This document shows, in pieces, positions 13,501-27,600 of a stretch of 64,000 nt of DNA (its first letter is position 1; every line of letters begins with the position of its first letter). Source of the stretch: Albula goreensis (taxonomy: Eukaryota; Chordata; Actinopteri; Albuliformes; Albulidae). The DNA lies in the NCBI GenBank assembly GCA_022829145.1, contig CM040748.1, positions 28,379,001 through 28,443,000 on the forward strand, read 5' to 3'. A program made the translations under genes and the position numbers. Under the pieces are notes generated by a model. The model was not told the DNA's origin, did no database searches, and saw only the letters and a program-made list of their open reading frames with translations.

Positions 13501-16500
13501 GGGAGAGGGAGGGGCCCGGTAGGCTGGGGTTAAATTCTTCCCTTGCGCTCTGGGGGAGACCTCAGTGTGCGGAGCGGGCCCTGTGCTTCCTGGGAGGAGA
13601 TCGATTTCCGACCCCTTTGTAATCCTCTTCTCTTGTTTCACCCCTCTACCCGGCTGAATGTGTGCCCCCTGACCCCTGCTGGTGCACCCTGAATGAAAAA
13701 GGAAATTGCAAACATGGCCTTTGTAAATGCTGATTGTATCATGTATGTGTGTCTTTCTGTCTGTTTGAGAATAATTCTCTTCCTAGGTCTTAGTGATACT
13801 GAGCCTCCACTGTACAAATCATCAAACCATACAGTACGATATGGCTGTCAGAACCACTTTCACAATTTGAATGGAACATTTTTTAATTCAAAACACCTGC
13901 CAATGTTAATTTGCACACTTGTAAACATGTTTACCTGTTGAATATGTCCTTCACTTCTCCAGCACAATCCCATTGTGATGTTAGTTCACGTGTTTAATAG
14001 AACACTCAGCACCTCACGGTGGAAATTAAAAATATGACAATCTGACAGGACTAAGATGCTTTGTTTTTACCACACAGTTCCAAAAATGTTTTGGGAGAGA
14101 ACATCCTTTTCCTAGTAGGCTAGCTATCTTTAGGTGAAAAGCATTTGAAAATCCTGCATCAGAGCTATCTATCTGCAAACAATGTGGAGAGATGTGAGAT
14201 AAATTCTGTTTGTTGAAATTATCTCATTTTCTTTGCAATGATAAATGTCTTCCTCTGCCGTGGCTATTTGCTTAAAAATAAGCCAACCAACACTAAAGCT
14301 GCAGCGTTATAACTGAAAGCTCTCCAAGATTATTTCTCTTGAACTTCTCAGAAGTTGTGTTTGGAAAGTGTTTGAATTCTGTGCAGCTCAAAGGAAGATT
14401 CAACACAGCAGTTTGCAGGTTTTAAAAACGTCACGTGGCGATAATTTTTGTCTAAGCCCAAAAAAACAATGTCATAAAAGACATTTTTGGGGACAGTTGA
14501 CTCCCTCACAGTGCACAAAACCCACAGCCATGGGGATGGTTTATAGCAGGGGAATCTATGGTTGTTTTCACAGCCAGTCAGGGTAAAAGTCTCGAAAAAT
14601 GCCTGTGGAATGTGGCTAAGCACACACGCTAAGTACGTGGCCCAAGCGTGGCACATCTGGACAGGCCAAAGAATGAGGCTGGCACAGCTGTCTGAAAATG
14701 TCATTTTCTCCTCTCTGCTGCTCCCGTCTTTCTGTCCTGACTCTCACACTGATTATTACATGTCACGACCATGATGGAGCCAACAGGCATTTTTAGTCCC
14801 GTCTAAATTCCTGGCATATCTCAGTCGCTTCACACCAACCCACCCCACAAACACAATGGGATTCCCAGCTCCTGTGTGCACCTCCGCTTGGGGAGCCGAC
14901 TATGTTGGGACAAAGAAATCGCGTAACTGAGTAATCGGTCTCTGTTCAGCTAAGATTCCAAGGAGCTACAAATTTCACTCTCAGTTGAAGCATTAAGCAA
15001 AATTTGGTCGTCCGTGTGTTCTTTGTTTTTTTTTTAAGGCAAAACACCTGTTGGGTGACACCTGTTCACCTGCTATTATTGGCATTCATTAATTCACACC
15101 TGGCCAGACATCCTTCCTGCAGAATGTCTTCCTCCAGACAGCTCTTCCTCACTGGAAGGCTTTGTTCTTTGGCTGTTTTATTTTTATTTCTACAAGATGC
15201 CAATCTTTGTTCATGCTTTTTTCAGCTATAATTATTTTTACATCAAAATAATAAAATATTAATTATATTGTGGGATGTGGGGGTTGGGGGGTGGGGGGCT
15301 TGCAACAGAAAGTTGGTTTAAGTTGTCCCTCACTGTTTTCAAAAGCAGAAATTACAGAAATAAGTTTTGATGCATTGTGTATCCAAACAAGAATCACAAA
15401 ACTCAAGCCACCATAGTGTAGGTGAATGGTATGCTTTATGAATATTCTTTGAATTTCTACTTGAGGAAGGTAAGAATTGACATCACATAGTAGAGAAAAG
15501 GTAGATCTGTTGGCAGAAGGGATGATGTCTGAAATTGCACAAAGTACTCTGTAACTTTATGTGTTTTTTCAGTAAATGCAGTGTCATTTTTCATAAGAAT
15601 AAAAATACATTTTGTCATTTAAATTGGTGATTTCTGTAAATATGAGGTATTATGAGGCTAATTTAAGCTATCTATGCTACAAACATCTGTACTGTTAAAT
15701 ATCTGATCTAACTATTCTACTGATCAGCAGACTCATACTGACCAGTGAGTTATTGCTATATTCTGTATTGCATTCTTCATAACCAATGTGTTGTCAGATG
15801 AGGGCATGTAACAGAATACAGTATGGAAAATGGTAAAGATGCTGGAATCTGCGTGCACAGTTTGCTTCGGAATGCGCACATTCACATGCCACGGGGTTTC
15901 CTCCAGCTTTGGCATGTTGGCCATGAACAGTTGTTTGCTGTTGCTTCATGAGATGCTCCTCCAGCTGAAGGTTACTGCAGGTCATGGGAGGTGGTGGGCG
16001 GGAGAGAGGGATCAATGTGTGAATATCGATCTTGGTCGTTGAAGTCGGACGGTACCGTTTCAGTCAGCTGGGAACCAGTTACCACGGAGGATGTTCTCTG
16101 TCCTTAGCTCATCAACATCATAAGGACTCTATGGTAGTTAACAAAAAGAGCTGAAGTGTATGCTGGAGGGTTCGAAAGCCCATTTCCACAATGCCTCTTT
16201 GTAGTTGAGCTCGTTTAATGGAGTCATTTTCACTAACAAGGTGACTCTGGAGAGTCTCCCTGTGGCACAATTTAATGCAGTTAATGTACTCATTAACAAA
16301 ACCCCAGCTATTCATCTTTTACTGTGACATTAGACAGGCGAACATGGGATGTGTTGTGGCCTCTGGGTGCATCTCAGTTTGATACCAGTAAATATGTAAT
16401 CCTTCTCTCTGCATAGATCCCTGTGTGTCTCTCTAAGTGTGTCTCTCTTTCTCTCTGTGCCTGTCTCTCTCTCTCTGTCTCCCCTTCCCCTTGCTGAGTG

Positions 16501-19500
16501 ATGGTAGGCTCCATGCCCCCCTGCCATGGTCTCTCCCTGGAGCGTGAGGTTTTAAAACTGGAAAACGGCTGCGTTGATAATAACCCAGCTCTCAATTAGA
16601 CCCTAGCTCTCAGCTAGCGTTGTGGATTTGCTGTGAACCCCTGTTTGTTGTGGTCCAGACTCAGATCACTGGGTTCAGATTCCTTTGGGCTATCGGGGAG
16701 GTGTAATAGCTGCCCCGTTGATTAGACTTGGCCATCCTGACACTCTGTAAGGCCCTGCCACACCCGCTCAGTGCTACAATGGACTCAGCCAAAAGGGAGA
16801 TTACTGTTTGGCTCTGGCCAGTTTTTGCCAGGTTTATGTTGTGGGTCAAAGAGTAGCTGCCTCCCACTGGATCCCAAACAGCCTGTGATCAGCATTGGTT
16901 TAGTAGCAAAGCACATTCTGAGAGGTTAAGAACATAAGAGGACATAGTGATGGGATCAGCATATCTAGGTTCCTAATTTACCTACAGACTAGACAGTGTC
17001 CAGCTCTGCATCAAGCCTGGTGTTTCTGAACACACTAGAGATCTCTACTGCATTAACCCTTTTTAAACATTTACTGTCACCACCACTGGCTGCTTCTTTT
17101 TTCTCTTCTTGAGTATTTCTTCAAGTTAAATCAGGAAGTAAGTTTGGCTTCAGTGGGCCAACAAATCTCAGCATTTTAAGGATATTAAATGGAGCAATGG
17201 GGTAAAAATAAAGGTGGCTCCAGTTTTCTGGAGGTGTGGTAGACTGATTAGGCTCATAGTCCTGTGAGGTTAAAAGTTAAGCAGCGTAGCCGCAGACAAA
17301 GGGTGGTCTTTTTCTTCTCTTCACACATCCTGTCTCTCTTTCCATCCATCTCCCTTCTTCCCCCACACTAACAGTAAACTCATCAGTCAGGAAATGTCGA
17401 CGGACTGTTGTTTCGAGCACCCAGGTTTGTTTGTGTAAGTCGACTCAAGGTCGCAGATGCTTTTCAGAGACCCGTTTTACGCTGCACAATCAGTGCACCC
17501 TTCCTGATGAGCACAGTTAAGGATCAAACAGGGCCGCTGAGGCTGGCCACAATCACAAGCTTTAGCATGAACAAGCTGGCCAACTTTGAAAAGTGCTCTT
17601 AAGCACTCATTGGCTTTTGTCAGGCTGCCATTTTAGCATTTTCATTGGTAGGAAGTAGGCAGTAGGAAATTCAAGATGTCACAGACGTCAGTTAGGTTAA
17701 TATGATACATACAGAATTTACACAATTGTTTTAAAAGCGGAATTGAGATGGGATTGTGTCTTACTCTCTGAAAACTCGGTTCTCAGGTAAGGCACTGATG
17801 TGGTGCCCTTGAGCGAGGTACTTCACCTGAATTTCTTCATTGAATGTTTAGTGTGTAAATATATAAGCTGTGTGAGTCACTCTGGATAAGTGTGTCTGCA
17901 AATGGCCAAAAAGTGTAGTGTAAACATAAAACTGTAGCTCTCTGCTGCCCTGACACAATTCAATAATATCCAACAAATCAGGTAATGGGTACCATGCCCT
18001 ACATTTAGATTTTTGTGTATGAGTTAGGACCATTAAAACTTAGTTATGCTTGCTCACAATGTTCGATTGTGTGCGAGAAACACCATGAAATTTTTCCGTT
18101 CACAGCCAGTTCCTGCAGTCAGGTAATGCCACCACTTTTCACTACGTTTTTTGGGCGCTACCTTAGTGAATCATGTTTTCAGCAGGAGTTATGGTGTCCT
18201 ACTGGCTAGTTGGGTCTCCTCATGGTAAACCACAATAAACACGAAACTGATTTATTGGTTTGGCAATCAGGCCCAGGCCAGTAGGGTCCTGCACCGGATC
18301 CTCTGCAGTGACAGAACCAAGCTGTTGTTGCATTTCTTGCAGTACTCATCTGAAATAAACTCAGCAATGTCTTATCTCTGTTCCAGCTCTATTGTTATGT
18401 TACACTCAGAATATTTAAGACATCACATACATGTCTTGATATCACATATCCTTTGAGTCCTTTGTGAAAAAATAGTGGCCTCATAAGAAATTATTTTTCT
18501 TGCTATCCTTAACTGGTGTTATTTCCTCTCTTCTTAAGATCTTGTTTTCCTCCTGAGGTTGACATAGCCATAATGTCTCCATAGCTGTAATGCTAATTTT
18601 ACAAAAGACAATGCATGTATTTTACACCAGTCATTGCTCCATAACAAGCACAAAAGTGTCAGTGAGGGTGAATGAATAATTCAACATGGACGCTCTATGC
18701 TTGGACAGACAGTGCATGAGGAATTAATCAACTGCACTCAGAGGACAAGGTGAATCTCAACAAATTCTATATCAGTAAGGAAGCATTTATAAACATGCTG
18801 ACTTTGATGTTGATGGATTCAGGGCCTTCTGGGTAAAACAAACATGGGAGGTGAGAGGTTAGGGGACGGAGACTGAAGCAGCTGTGGGGGATACCCAGCA
18901 TTCCTTTCCTCTGGTAGCAGAGAACCCAACGCAGATGGTCAAATGTTTAGAGATGTCAAGATACCCTCTTCTTATCAATTGGGAGTAGCATTTCAGTCAG
19001 GAATGCTCATGTATTTACTTTAAATGTTTTATTTACATTTTAGCATCATTGTACTAATTTGGGAAGAAGACTCCACTTTTTGTGGGTTTTCCATGCATGC
19101 AACCAAATTAAATGATAAGTGAACTCCCCCATCACAGAGAAGGAGAATTTTGCAGGGCTGGGATGGTGATGCTTGAACTTCCACTTAAAAAGACTGCTGA
19201 TTGGTATAAACTCCACTACCATACAGCATACCAGCAGACTTCAGCACGTATGCTTTGTCCACTGCTTAACTTCTGTGTGGACATTTGAGGGGTACGCTCT
19301 ATGTTTACTCCAGAGTTTGTTAGCATTGGAGGATCCTCCATCCTCCTTGCTTATATAGCATCTCATAATCCAGGAAAGAGCTGCTAAATCTGGCTAAATC
19401 CACCACACTTCATGCCTCAATAAACAAAGAAATCATTGTTAAGCTGAAAAATAAACTAGTCTTGCCTTATCATGTAATTTAATTATGGATGAAAACCAAA

Positions 19501-21574
19501 CCAAAGAAAATACAAGCTACATCTACTAAAGTTCTGTTATGTTATTGCATACCTAAATATTTGAGTGACGTGATTTGTAGATCAATACCAACGGGTTCAT
19601 CGCCACGGCAGAGCCCACAGCGGAGTCTGAGTACCTGGGGAAAATGCCGGCGAGCTTTGGCATGATCGCCGCGTTCCTGGGAGACCTGGACACCGGCGAC
19701 GGCGTTGGGAGGGTCTACTTCCGCCAGGATTCCAGCCCTGCCGTGCTGCAGCAGGCCACGGAGCACATTGCTCGGGCTTTCCCAAATGACGACGAGGAGC
19801 CCGTCCACGCTGTGGTGGTCACGTGGGAGAATGTGGCTCCATATGAGCCTGCCAGCAGAGGGGACCGGCTGAACAGAGAGGTGAGGGAGCGGCTACAGCC
19901 AAAGATCCGCATTGATGGTTTGTTTGGACTCGGGATAGGTATTTGCGTACCACAAAATTATTGCTTTAATCATTTTCTCTGCCCCTGTAAACCTGAACGA
20001 GCTGACCATCATTTACTCCCCACTTTTAGCAGAGAAATACCTTCCAGTTAGTCGTAACCTCGATGGAAACTGGCTCCTACGCCATTCTGCTGTATCCAAG
20101 GGAAGGGGTGCAGTACTTCTCCACATCCATTGGTGGCACAAGCAAGCCCATCGAAGCTGGCTTCAGCAAAGGACTGGTGAGGGGCTGGTTCCGATGGACC
20201 AGCAGCCAGGGGCCGTACTACCAAATCACCACCAGTGATGAGGCGTCTGTCAGAGAACTTCCAGAGTAAGCCTCCTTTTTGCGCATACAGTTGCATGTAA
20301 TTCCCCTTTCCAGCCAACCTCTTAAAACAGGAGCAGAGAGTGGTGAGTACACAGAACTAGCTGTAAAACTAATGCCACCACATTCACTCACTAACTTCAA
20401 AAACAGGATAACTACAACACATCTGTGATATATGCAATAACATACATCAATGATAATGGGAAATCAGGATTCTTTGGAAATCAGAAAATATTTACAGCTA
20501 AAATACCCATGCTTACTTGCCATTTTTTTGAACGGGAACACAGGAACACTGTAAATTGAAACAGCTGAAAAACACTGGTGAGGTGACGATTGACCAAGCC
20601 TCGCCAGGGAATGGTATGGTTTGTGATGGTTAACGCCATTCGTCTCAGCACTCTCTAGCAGGGGGCACCATTGGTTGCATTGTTAGCCATGTCCTCCGTG
20701 ATTGGTGGAGCTTTTCTTCATCACCTACCAGTGGGAATTTAATTATATGCTGTAGGTTAAAAACTCTTACTGGTTTTGATGCTAACCACCGGGTATAATC
20801 TCTGTTCATTGCCTTAACCCTATTAGATATAAAGCTGCTCTGGAAGTGAAGTTGAAGTTGCAAAATTGACATGTGATAATTGTAATCTATTCTATAAAAC
20901 ATGCAGAATATAATTCTGCTTTTTACATATATTTGGTGACATATTTTCATTCAAAATGCTCAGGTATGTGCAGGATTGCAATGACTGAGGTCTGATTATG
21001 ATTTTAATCATGATGATGATGATGATAAATGCTTTTTTATTTTTGTGTTTTACTTGAAATCTCTGTATGCTGGCAATCAAACTTACAATGGCAAACACTA
21101 AGAGTGGACCATACCATACATCTTCTGCACCCCTCCTCCCTCCCACAGGGCCACAAATTCGGGTACACGTGGTGTGTGGGTGTACGAGATCGGCACCTAC
21201 CCCTTCTTCACCGCTGTGGCCCCCGGTCAGGTAATGGACCTTCTTCCAGAACCCACCCTGGTAAGGGCCACGTTGATGCCGGAGGGGAGGGAGCCAGACA
21301 CAGAGGAAGAGGTGCCTGTTCTCCTGAACCGGGAAGTGACTGTGAACGGCAGGGGGCAGCAGGTCCCAGAGTATCCCCGCTACAGGCCAGAAACCGAGGA
21401 CAACTGGGGTGGGACGAGGGACATCCCCGTGGAGGAGCCGATTGGAGAGACCATCCCCGTCAAGGATGTGCTGCACTCCATTCCATTGGGTCCAGAGCCG
21501 CCCCGGTACCAGCCTGAGAATCCGGGCGTGGTGGTGGTGGACGAGACAGACATCGAAGTGGACGGTGAGCTCCG

Positions 21575-21606
<32 letters not shown>

Positions 21607-24600
21607 GAGAGAGATGGAGACAGACAGAGAGAGAGCCAGGGAGGGATGGAGAGAGCTAGAGAAAAAGAGAGATCAACAAAGATTATGATTTTAATGGTCT
21701 GTTTATTTAACCACTGTAATTTGTTTTTACAGAAACAAAAAGAATTGATATTTTTTTGTCCATAAAATTAATGTCCCTAAAATCAATAAATACATAGAAT
21801 TCAATAAAACCTTAATAATATTCCAAAGAAAGTGCAAAACCCTTCATATATAACATGCTCTATGAAATAAAACCATTATAATTCACAGCAATATTCTGTA
21901 ATGAATTAAACAGAATAGACAGACAGACAGACAGAGAAACAGACAGACATAGAGGGAGAGAGACGGGCATAGGTGTTCCCAAAATAATTAAAGTAACAGA
22001 TCTTGGTTTTGAAAAACAAATATACTGAAAACCAGAAAAATTAACAAAATTGCAAAACAAACTATATCAGGACCAGCAAAAAACTGGTTTTGTGTTTTTT
22101 TGATGCAGTTTTCTCTTACAACCCTGAGACGTGTAACGGAAACAGGCAGAAGTGTTCAGCCTCGTCTACTTGCACAGACTACCCGGGTGGCTACTGCTGT
22201 CACTGCGTTCCTGGTTTCTATGGCAACGGCATACACTGCGTTGCAGAAGGTAGAGTCCTGGCCCAGCTGCTTTTCTCTGGCCTTCATCTAGTACTGGTAT
22301 CCATAAAGCTTTCTCAGAGTACTGATCCTGGACTTGTTTCCCCCGTGTCTCCACCTAACCTTTTCCTTTATGAGCTGAAATGCAATTCTGATCCTAGATG
22401 AGCATCAGAAATCCCACAGCTATCTTAAAGGAAGACTGCTGATCTAGGATGATTTTTTCCCTTTGACCATATCCTAACCTTATCTATTGTCAGCTGAAAG
22501 CAAAAACTGATCCCAGGTTTGTGCCCCTGTTGTATACATTCAGGCCATCATTAGGCCACTCCCTTGAATACAGGCTCTGGTTGTCAACTTTGTTTCTTTG
22601 CAGTGGCTTCAGCAGCCTGATTTTGAACCATTAGATACATATAATGCTATTACAAGGATGTATCATGGATCTCTTTTATTGTTACATTCCAATGCATGCC
22701 CTTGAAAAGTTTCTTGCCGTGTCAACTTTGTCAGATACAGAGTCTACCACCAGCATTTTTTCAGCTTGTATCTATTTTGGCAATTCCAAATATCTTAACT
22801 ATCTAACTTTGCCTAAAGACGGATGATTAATGTTTTTTCAAAAAATCCATTGATACAGTTGGAAAATTACAAAGCAATTCATATTAAATGCCTAGCTTAA
22901 TGGCAGCACTGTCCCTGAGAATTAAACCAGAAAATTCTGAGTTATAAGCTCAGTTTTTCTAACCATTACACCATATTGCATCAGCAATGGTTAAAACTGC
23001 AAGAGAAGTGATTAGCAGCTTAATTGTGATTGGACAGGTAAGCTTAAAATAATTAATGAATCATCAGAACTGATTAATAATTGAGATTGCTGTGATCGAC
23101 AGGAAAGCCACAGAGGATGAACGGAAAAGTGAACGGGCAGGTGTTCGTGGGCAACTCCCCCACACCGTTGCAGTTCAACAACAACGACCTGCACTCCTAT
23201 GTGGTGGCTAACGATGGCCGGGCCTATGTGGCCATCAGCACCGTGCCGGAAAGCCTGGGCCCCTCCCTGCTCCCTCTCTCCTCTCTGGGTGGGGTCATCG
23301 GCTGGGCCTTCGCACTGGAGCTGCCCGGCCACCAAAACGGCTTCAGGATTGTCGGTGAGACACTCATCCCTGCCCTGCCCCAGCAAAAAAATTGCCAAAA
23401 AATTAGCAGTTCAAAAGGTGTAAGGGGAATCTTATTTGGGTTCTGAAAAGCTGTAACTCTTCCTGCTCCCTAAGAGACGGCTTGGAGTCAAATACCCATA
23501 ATGCACCTCCTCATTGAAATTCATTCAGCTTGTTTCGCAGAACTTATCCCTCATGATTTTTCTCTCATTTGGAGGACCACATATATTTTGTTACTCCGAT
23601 GTGTGACGTAACCTCGGCCCAGGAAATTCGGCTGAAACAGCGTTGTTATTGCTGGATTCAGATCTCTACAGATATGTCTTTCCTCCCCTTCCCCTTTTCA
23701 AGTGTGATTTTGTTGGCTTTTGAGAGAACCGTATGTAAAGGGCCAAGACATGAGTGGGGGGATGGGGGGTTATGGGGATATTTAGAAATGCACTGGGCTC
23801 TAGTTTGGCGCCCTCCCCTCCACCCCTCCCACTAACGCTGTTCCCCTACAGGTGGGGAGTTCACGCGCCAAGCCGAGGTCACCTTCCTGCCCGGTAATGA
23901 GAGGCTTACCATCAAACAGGAGTTCAAAGGCATCGACAGGCACGACCACCTGATCGTCAGCACAGAGCTGGAGGGCCGGCTGCCGGAGATCCCAAGGGGC
24001 TCTACAGTGCAGATAGACCCTTACTCTGAGATCTACCAGTACAGCAGCAACAGTATGGCTAAGCTATGCCCACCTCACCTACAGCACTTCCACTCACACT
24101 TAGTACAGCAGCAGCAGAATGGCTTGAATAAGCCATTATCTAAGAATATATCAACAAATATCACATCTCTCCTGCAGTGAACTCCCTGTCCATCTCAGTC
24201 ATTGTCATGGGTGAAAAATAAAAGGGTCTTTAAAGTATAAGAGCATTAATTCAGATCTTCCATTACATTCATGTTCAGATTAAGTCATTTAAAAGAACAA
24301 GTCCATAAGAACAGTGTGGCCCCTAGAAAACAGATCATGATACAGGCAAATCTGAGTCAATAGTAGAGACAAAATTAGGAGTACATCTGTCAGTCCCACT
24401 CTCATTACATCATGGATCAAAGTTAAAAAGATTTTTAAGAAAATATTTCAGACCTTACAGTGCAAAAGACTGAAGCAATTCATGGCAGAGATTTAGGAGG
24501 AGTCCCAGCAGTTCTTTCAGTATGGAGACATATTTTGTACTGACACAGAGCTGACTGTAGCAGGTGCTGAGCTGTCCCATTTACTTTAAACACACGGACC

Positions 24601-27600
24601 TATGTTCACATATACGTTTAAGTTTATTCAGTCATTCTTTTCTACTTCTACATAACACCAGTTTGTAGGAGTTTCACTTCATTCCTTTTGATTAGGTCAT
24701 GGAAACAATTTTCCTTTTTTACATCATGTCCATTGTGAACTGCTGTGCGAAAGCTATTTTGAGAAATATTTGAATTTCATTGATGGGGGGGGGGTTATTG
24801 ATTGGGGCACAGAGTCAAGCCCATTATTAGCACTTTATTTTGTGCACTAAACACTTACTTTCAATATGGATGGTTAACTTTTTTTGTGCCATTCGGTGAG
24901 GGTGCGATGCTGAGCACTAGCTTGCATTAGCTGAGAATAGAACCTAAAGCACCCAAAGTTATAAGCTCAGCTCCCTACCTGTTATACCATAGCTTCCCAC
25001 TTACTGAGTGTCCCCTGCCTGCAGCGATCACCTCGGCCTCCACCCGGAACTACAGGATCACCCTGCGCGACGGCAGCACCCAGAGCAGGAGTTACCAGTG
25101 GAGGCAAAACGTTGCGTTTCAGAGCTGCGTGCACAACGAGGCCATCAGGGCGGTGCCACAGTCCCAGCAGCTGACCGTGGACCAGATCTTTGTCATGTAT
25201 GACCCCGGCAACCAGCTGATCCGCTACGCCATGAGTAACAAGATCGGCTCCGTTGAAGGTACTTCGCACGCACGACGCCGCACGGGTGGCGTGTGGTTAT
25301 TGTCATATCTGCAGTGTGGAAAACGGCAAAGGCTGATCACCATGTGAATGGGAGGAGTCACATTACTTGCTGCTTTCTCCTGAGTCTGTAGGAGAAGATC
25401 ACTGGAGGCGGCTGGTAACGTAGCTCAGATTCGGATGGGGGAAAAAGGGTCAAAAAAAAAAAACTACAAAGATAATACAAAGATACAAATACAAAGATAA
25501 TACAGCTAAATATTCATACAGCACACCTTCACTAATCAGCATATTCCTTGTTAGCCACAATATTTTAGATTGCAAGCTAGCAATCTGTTTACCTTTTGTC
25601 TGAAGCCTTTTTCTGTTGAAGGAGGATCCTTCCTTAAGGAATCGGCTGCTTGTGGAGTCATACAGTAGTATGGCAAAGGGTTACTCTCTTCTTGTTTGTG
25701 CCAGAGCGGACTTTTGACACACAGTCTTGTGATCACCTCTGGTGCACACCATGGTTCACGCCTCCATTGAAAACCATCACAAAACTAATGCAAATGCCCT
25801 TATAGGGGATTGGTGTGTGTAGTTATGAGGGAGTGCAAGAGGGGGTAACAGAGAATCGGGGGGTGGGGTGCGGATGGTTTTGTAAGCAGGTTGACCCAGC
25901 TGGAGTTTATTGCCACAAAACGCACATCTGCAGGCTACTTCCTCAGTGGGGCCGACGCTCTCGGGATGAGCTGCCACTTCAAAGCCCCTATCGAGCAGCT
26001 GTCAGTGTCCCGGGCCCCCGCGTTCCTGCCGAAATGCCGTGATCGCGCAGCCCAGCGCGCTGGGGGTCTGCAGATGGGACTGCTTACAGGGGTCACCACA
26101 CATGGTTAGGGTCACAGTTAAAGGGGCCTTTGTCCCTCTCCAATAGGACAGACAGATGTAATGCTGAACATTCATAAGGCTTTCATAGCTAAACTCACTT
26201 CTGGATTTTACCTGCAGAACTGCTCAGGAAACGGAAGCAGAGCTTGGCGATGTAGGAGTTTATGGAGCTATGAGTAAACGTCACACCTCCTTTTTTGCAG
26301 TAACTTCATGAACATGACAGTTATGTCACATCTGTGTTGTATGCAAGAAGGTACAGTACGTCATGTTGGAGATAGTTTTATCGGAGTCCAGATGTAGATG
26401 CTCATCTTATTGTGTGCAGGTGGAGAATCACTCCAGAACCCCTGTTTTACCGGTCGCCATGGCTGCGACACTAACGCTGTGTGCCGACCGGGACAGGGGA
26501 CCCAGTTCACCTGCGAATGCTCCGTGGGGTTCAGCGGAGACGGAAAAACATGCCATGGTAAGACACGAAAACCCAGGATCAGTTCTTCCTCAGTTCAGTC
26601 ACTTATGGAAATGAACTGAAATTCAATTATTTAATCGACAAATAATCCAACAAGAAGCACTACAGTATTAAAAAGGTAGCATAATAACTTTATGTACTAC
26701 GTAACGCTCTGCATAACAAATGTTGCATATTTATGGGTAAGATAAGATGCTTAATTCATCATGTTTTTGACTTACACTTGTTTTTCATAGGGTAGGCAAA
26801 AGAAAGTTCAAATGACTCAATATATAGATTGTAGGATTGTGCAACTGTTAACTTACTAAACACAATCAGAAGAAATATGGTATTTTGTTGAGGAAAAGTG
26901 TGTTTGGCTTTAGGTCTGTCTTCTGATTAGGTTTTTCTTACACTAAAAGTAAATTAGTCTTAATTCCCCCAAAATCATCATTAAATTAAATTTCCCCTTT
27001 GGAAATTCTGTGTAATTTCCTCTTTCCTGTGGTTAACCATCATTGGGATATTTCCTCACCAAGAGTTCGGCCCTCGTTGACTGCCCATCATGTAAACAAC
27101 TGGCTATCTAATTTAGACTGAAAGTTTGTGTAGATGCGGTTTCCACACACACATTCTGTTTTTTTTCAACGGAGCACGTCCATAAAGATTTGCCCGGCTT
27201 TCATCACGAAGGGAAACGATTGTTAAATTGTTCTTGAGAACCACTGTGATCATGAAACCCAATTTAAATGTCTTTTCCCCCTTTTGTGTCTTGTAATCAT
27301 AGCTAATTAGTTCCTACATTAGAATGGTTTAACGATCCCTCTAATTTTTATGTGATATCATGATATTTTAATTTTACTGAGGAAAAGGAATACATAAAGA
27401 CTTGAATGTCCTGACTGAGTAAATGTGAAATCCCTGAAGGAGTATAAAATGGCAAATGAGTGTAAAATGAAAGAGTGGAGGTCTAGATACAAAGGACATT
27501 ATGTCATGCTGTTTCACATGGTTAGCGACTCATGACAGGATGGCATGTATTTTCTGTCACTTGGTTTTTTTATAGCTTTTACCTTTTCTTTCCCCATCAG

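Larger units (their letters stand above)
7534..19580. other. nid1 intron 1 (12.0 kb)
   Basis: It starts with GTGAGT and ends TTTGTAG. The open frames in it are short and have no recognisable domain. Contents seen: poly(A) near 8920, a CpG-rich block at 9370-9640, a SINE at 10725-11015, a 31-bp minisatellite at 13046-13240, a TC-rich tract at 16400-16490 and a SINE tail at 17775-17905. First introns of this size commonly carry enhancers, but none can be identified by reading. Confidence 0.9.

Noticed and set aside
20892-21476. 194-codon - frame opposite exon 4
   Set aside because: It is a shadow of the real nid1 exon 4 on the other strand and runs on into intron 3.
25866-26109. GC block as a nid1 exon
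   Set aside because: Exon 8 and exon 9 join in phase 1 to give [11 protein letters not shown], as expected for nidogen, and no matching segment exists in the family. It is kept as a finding only.
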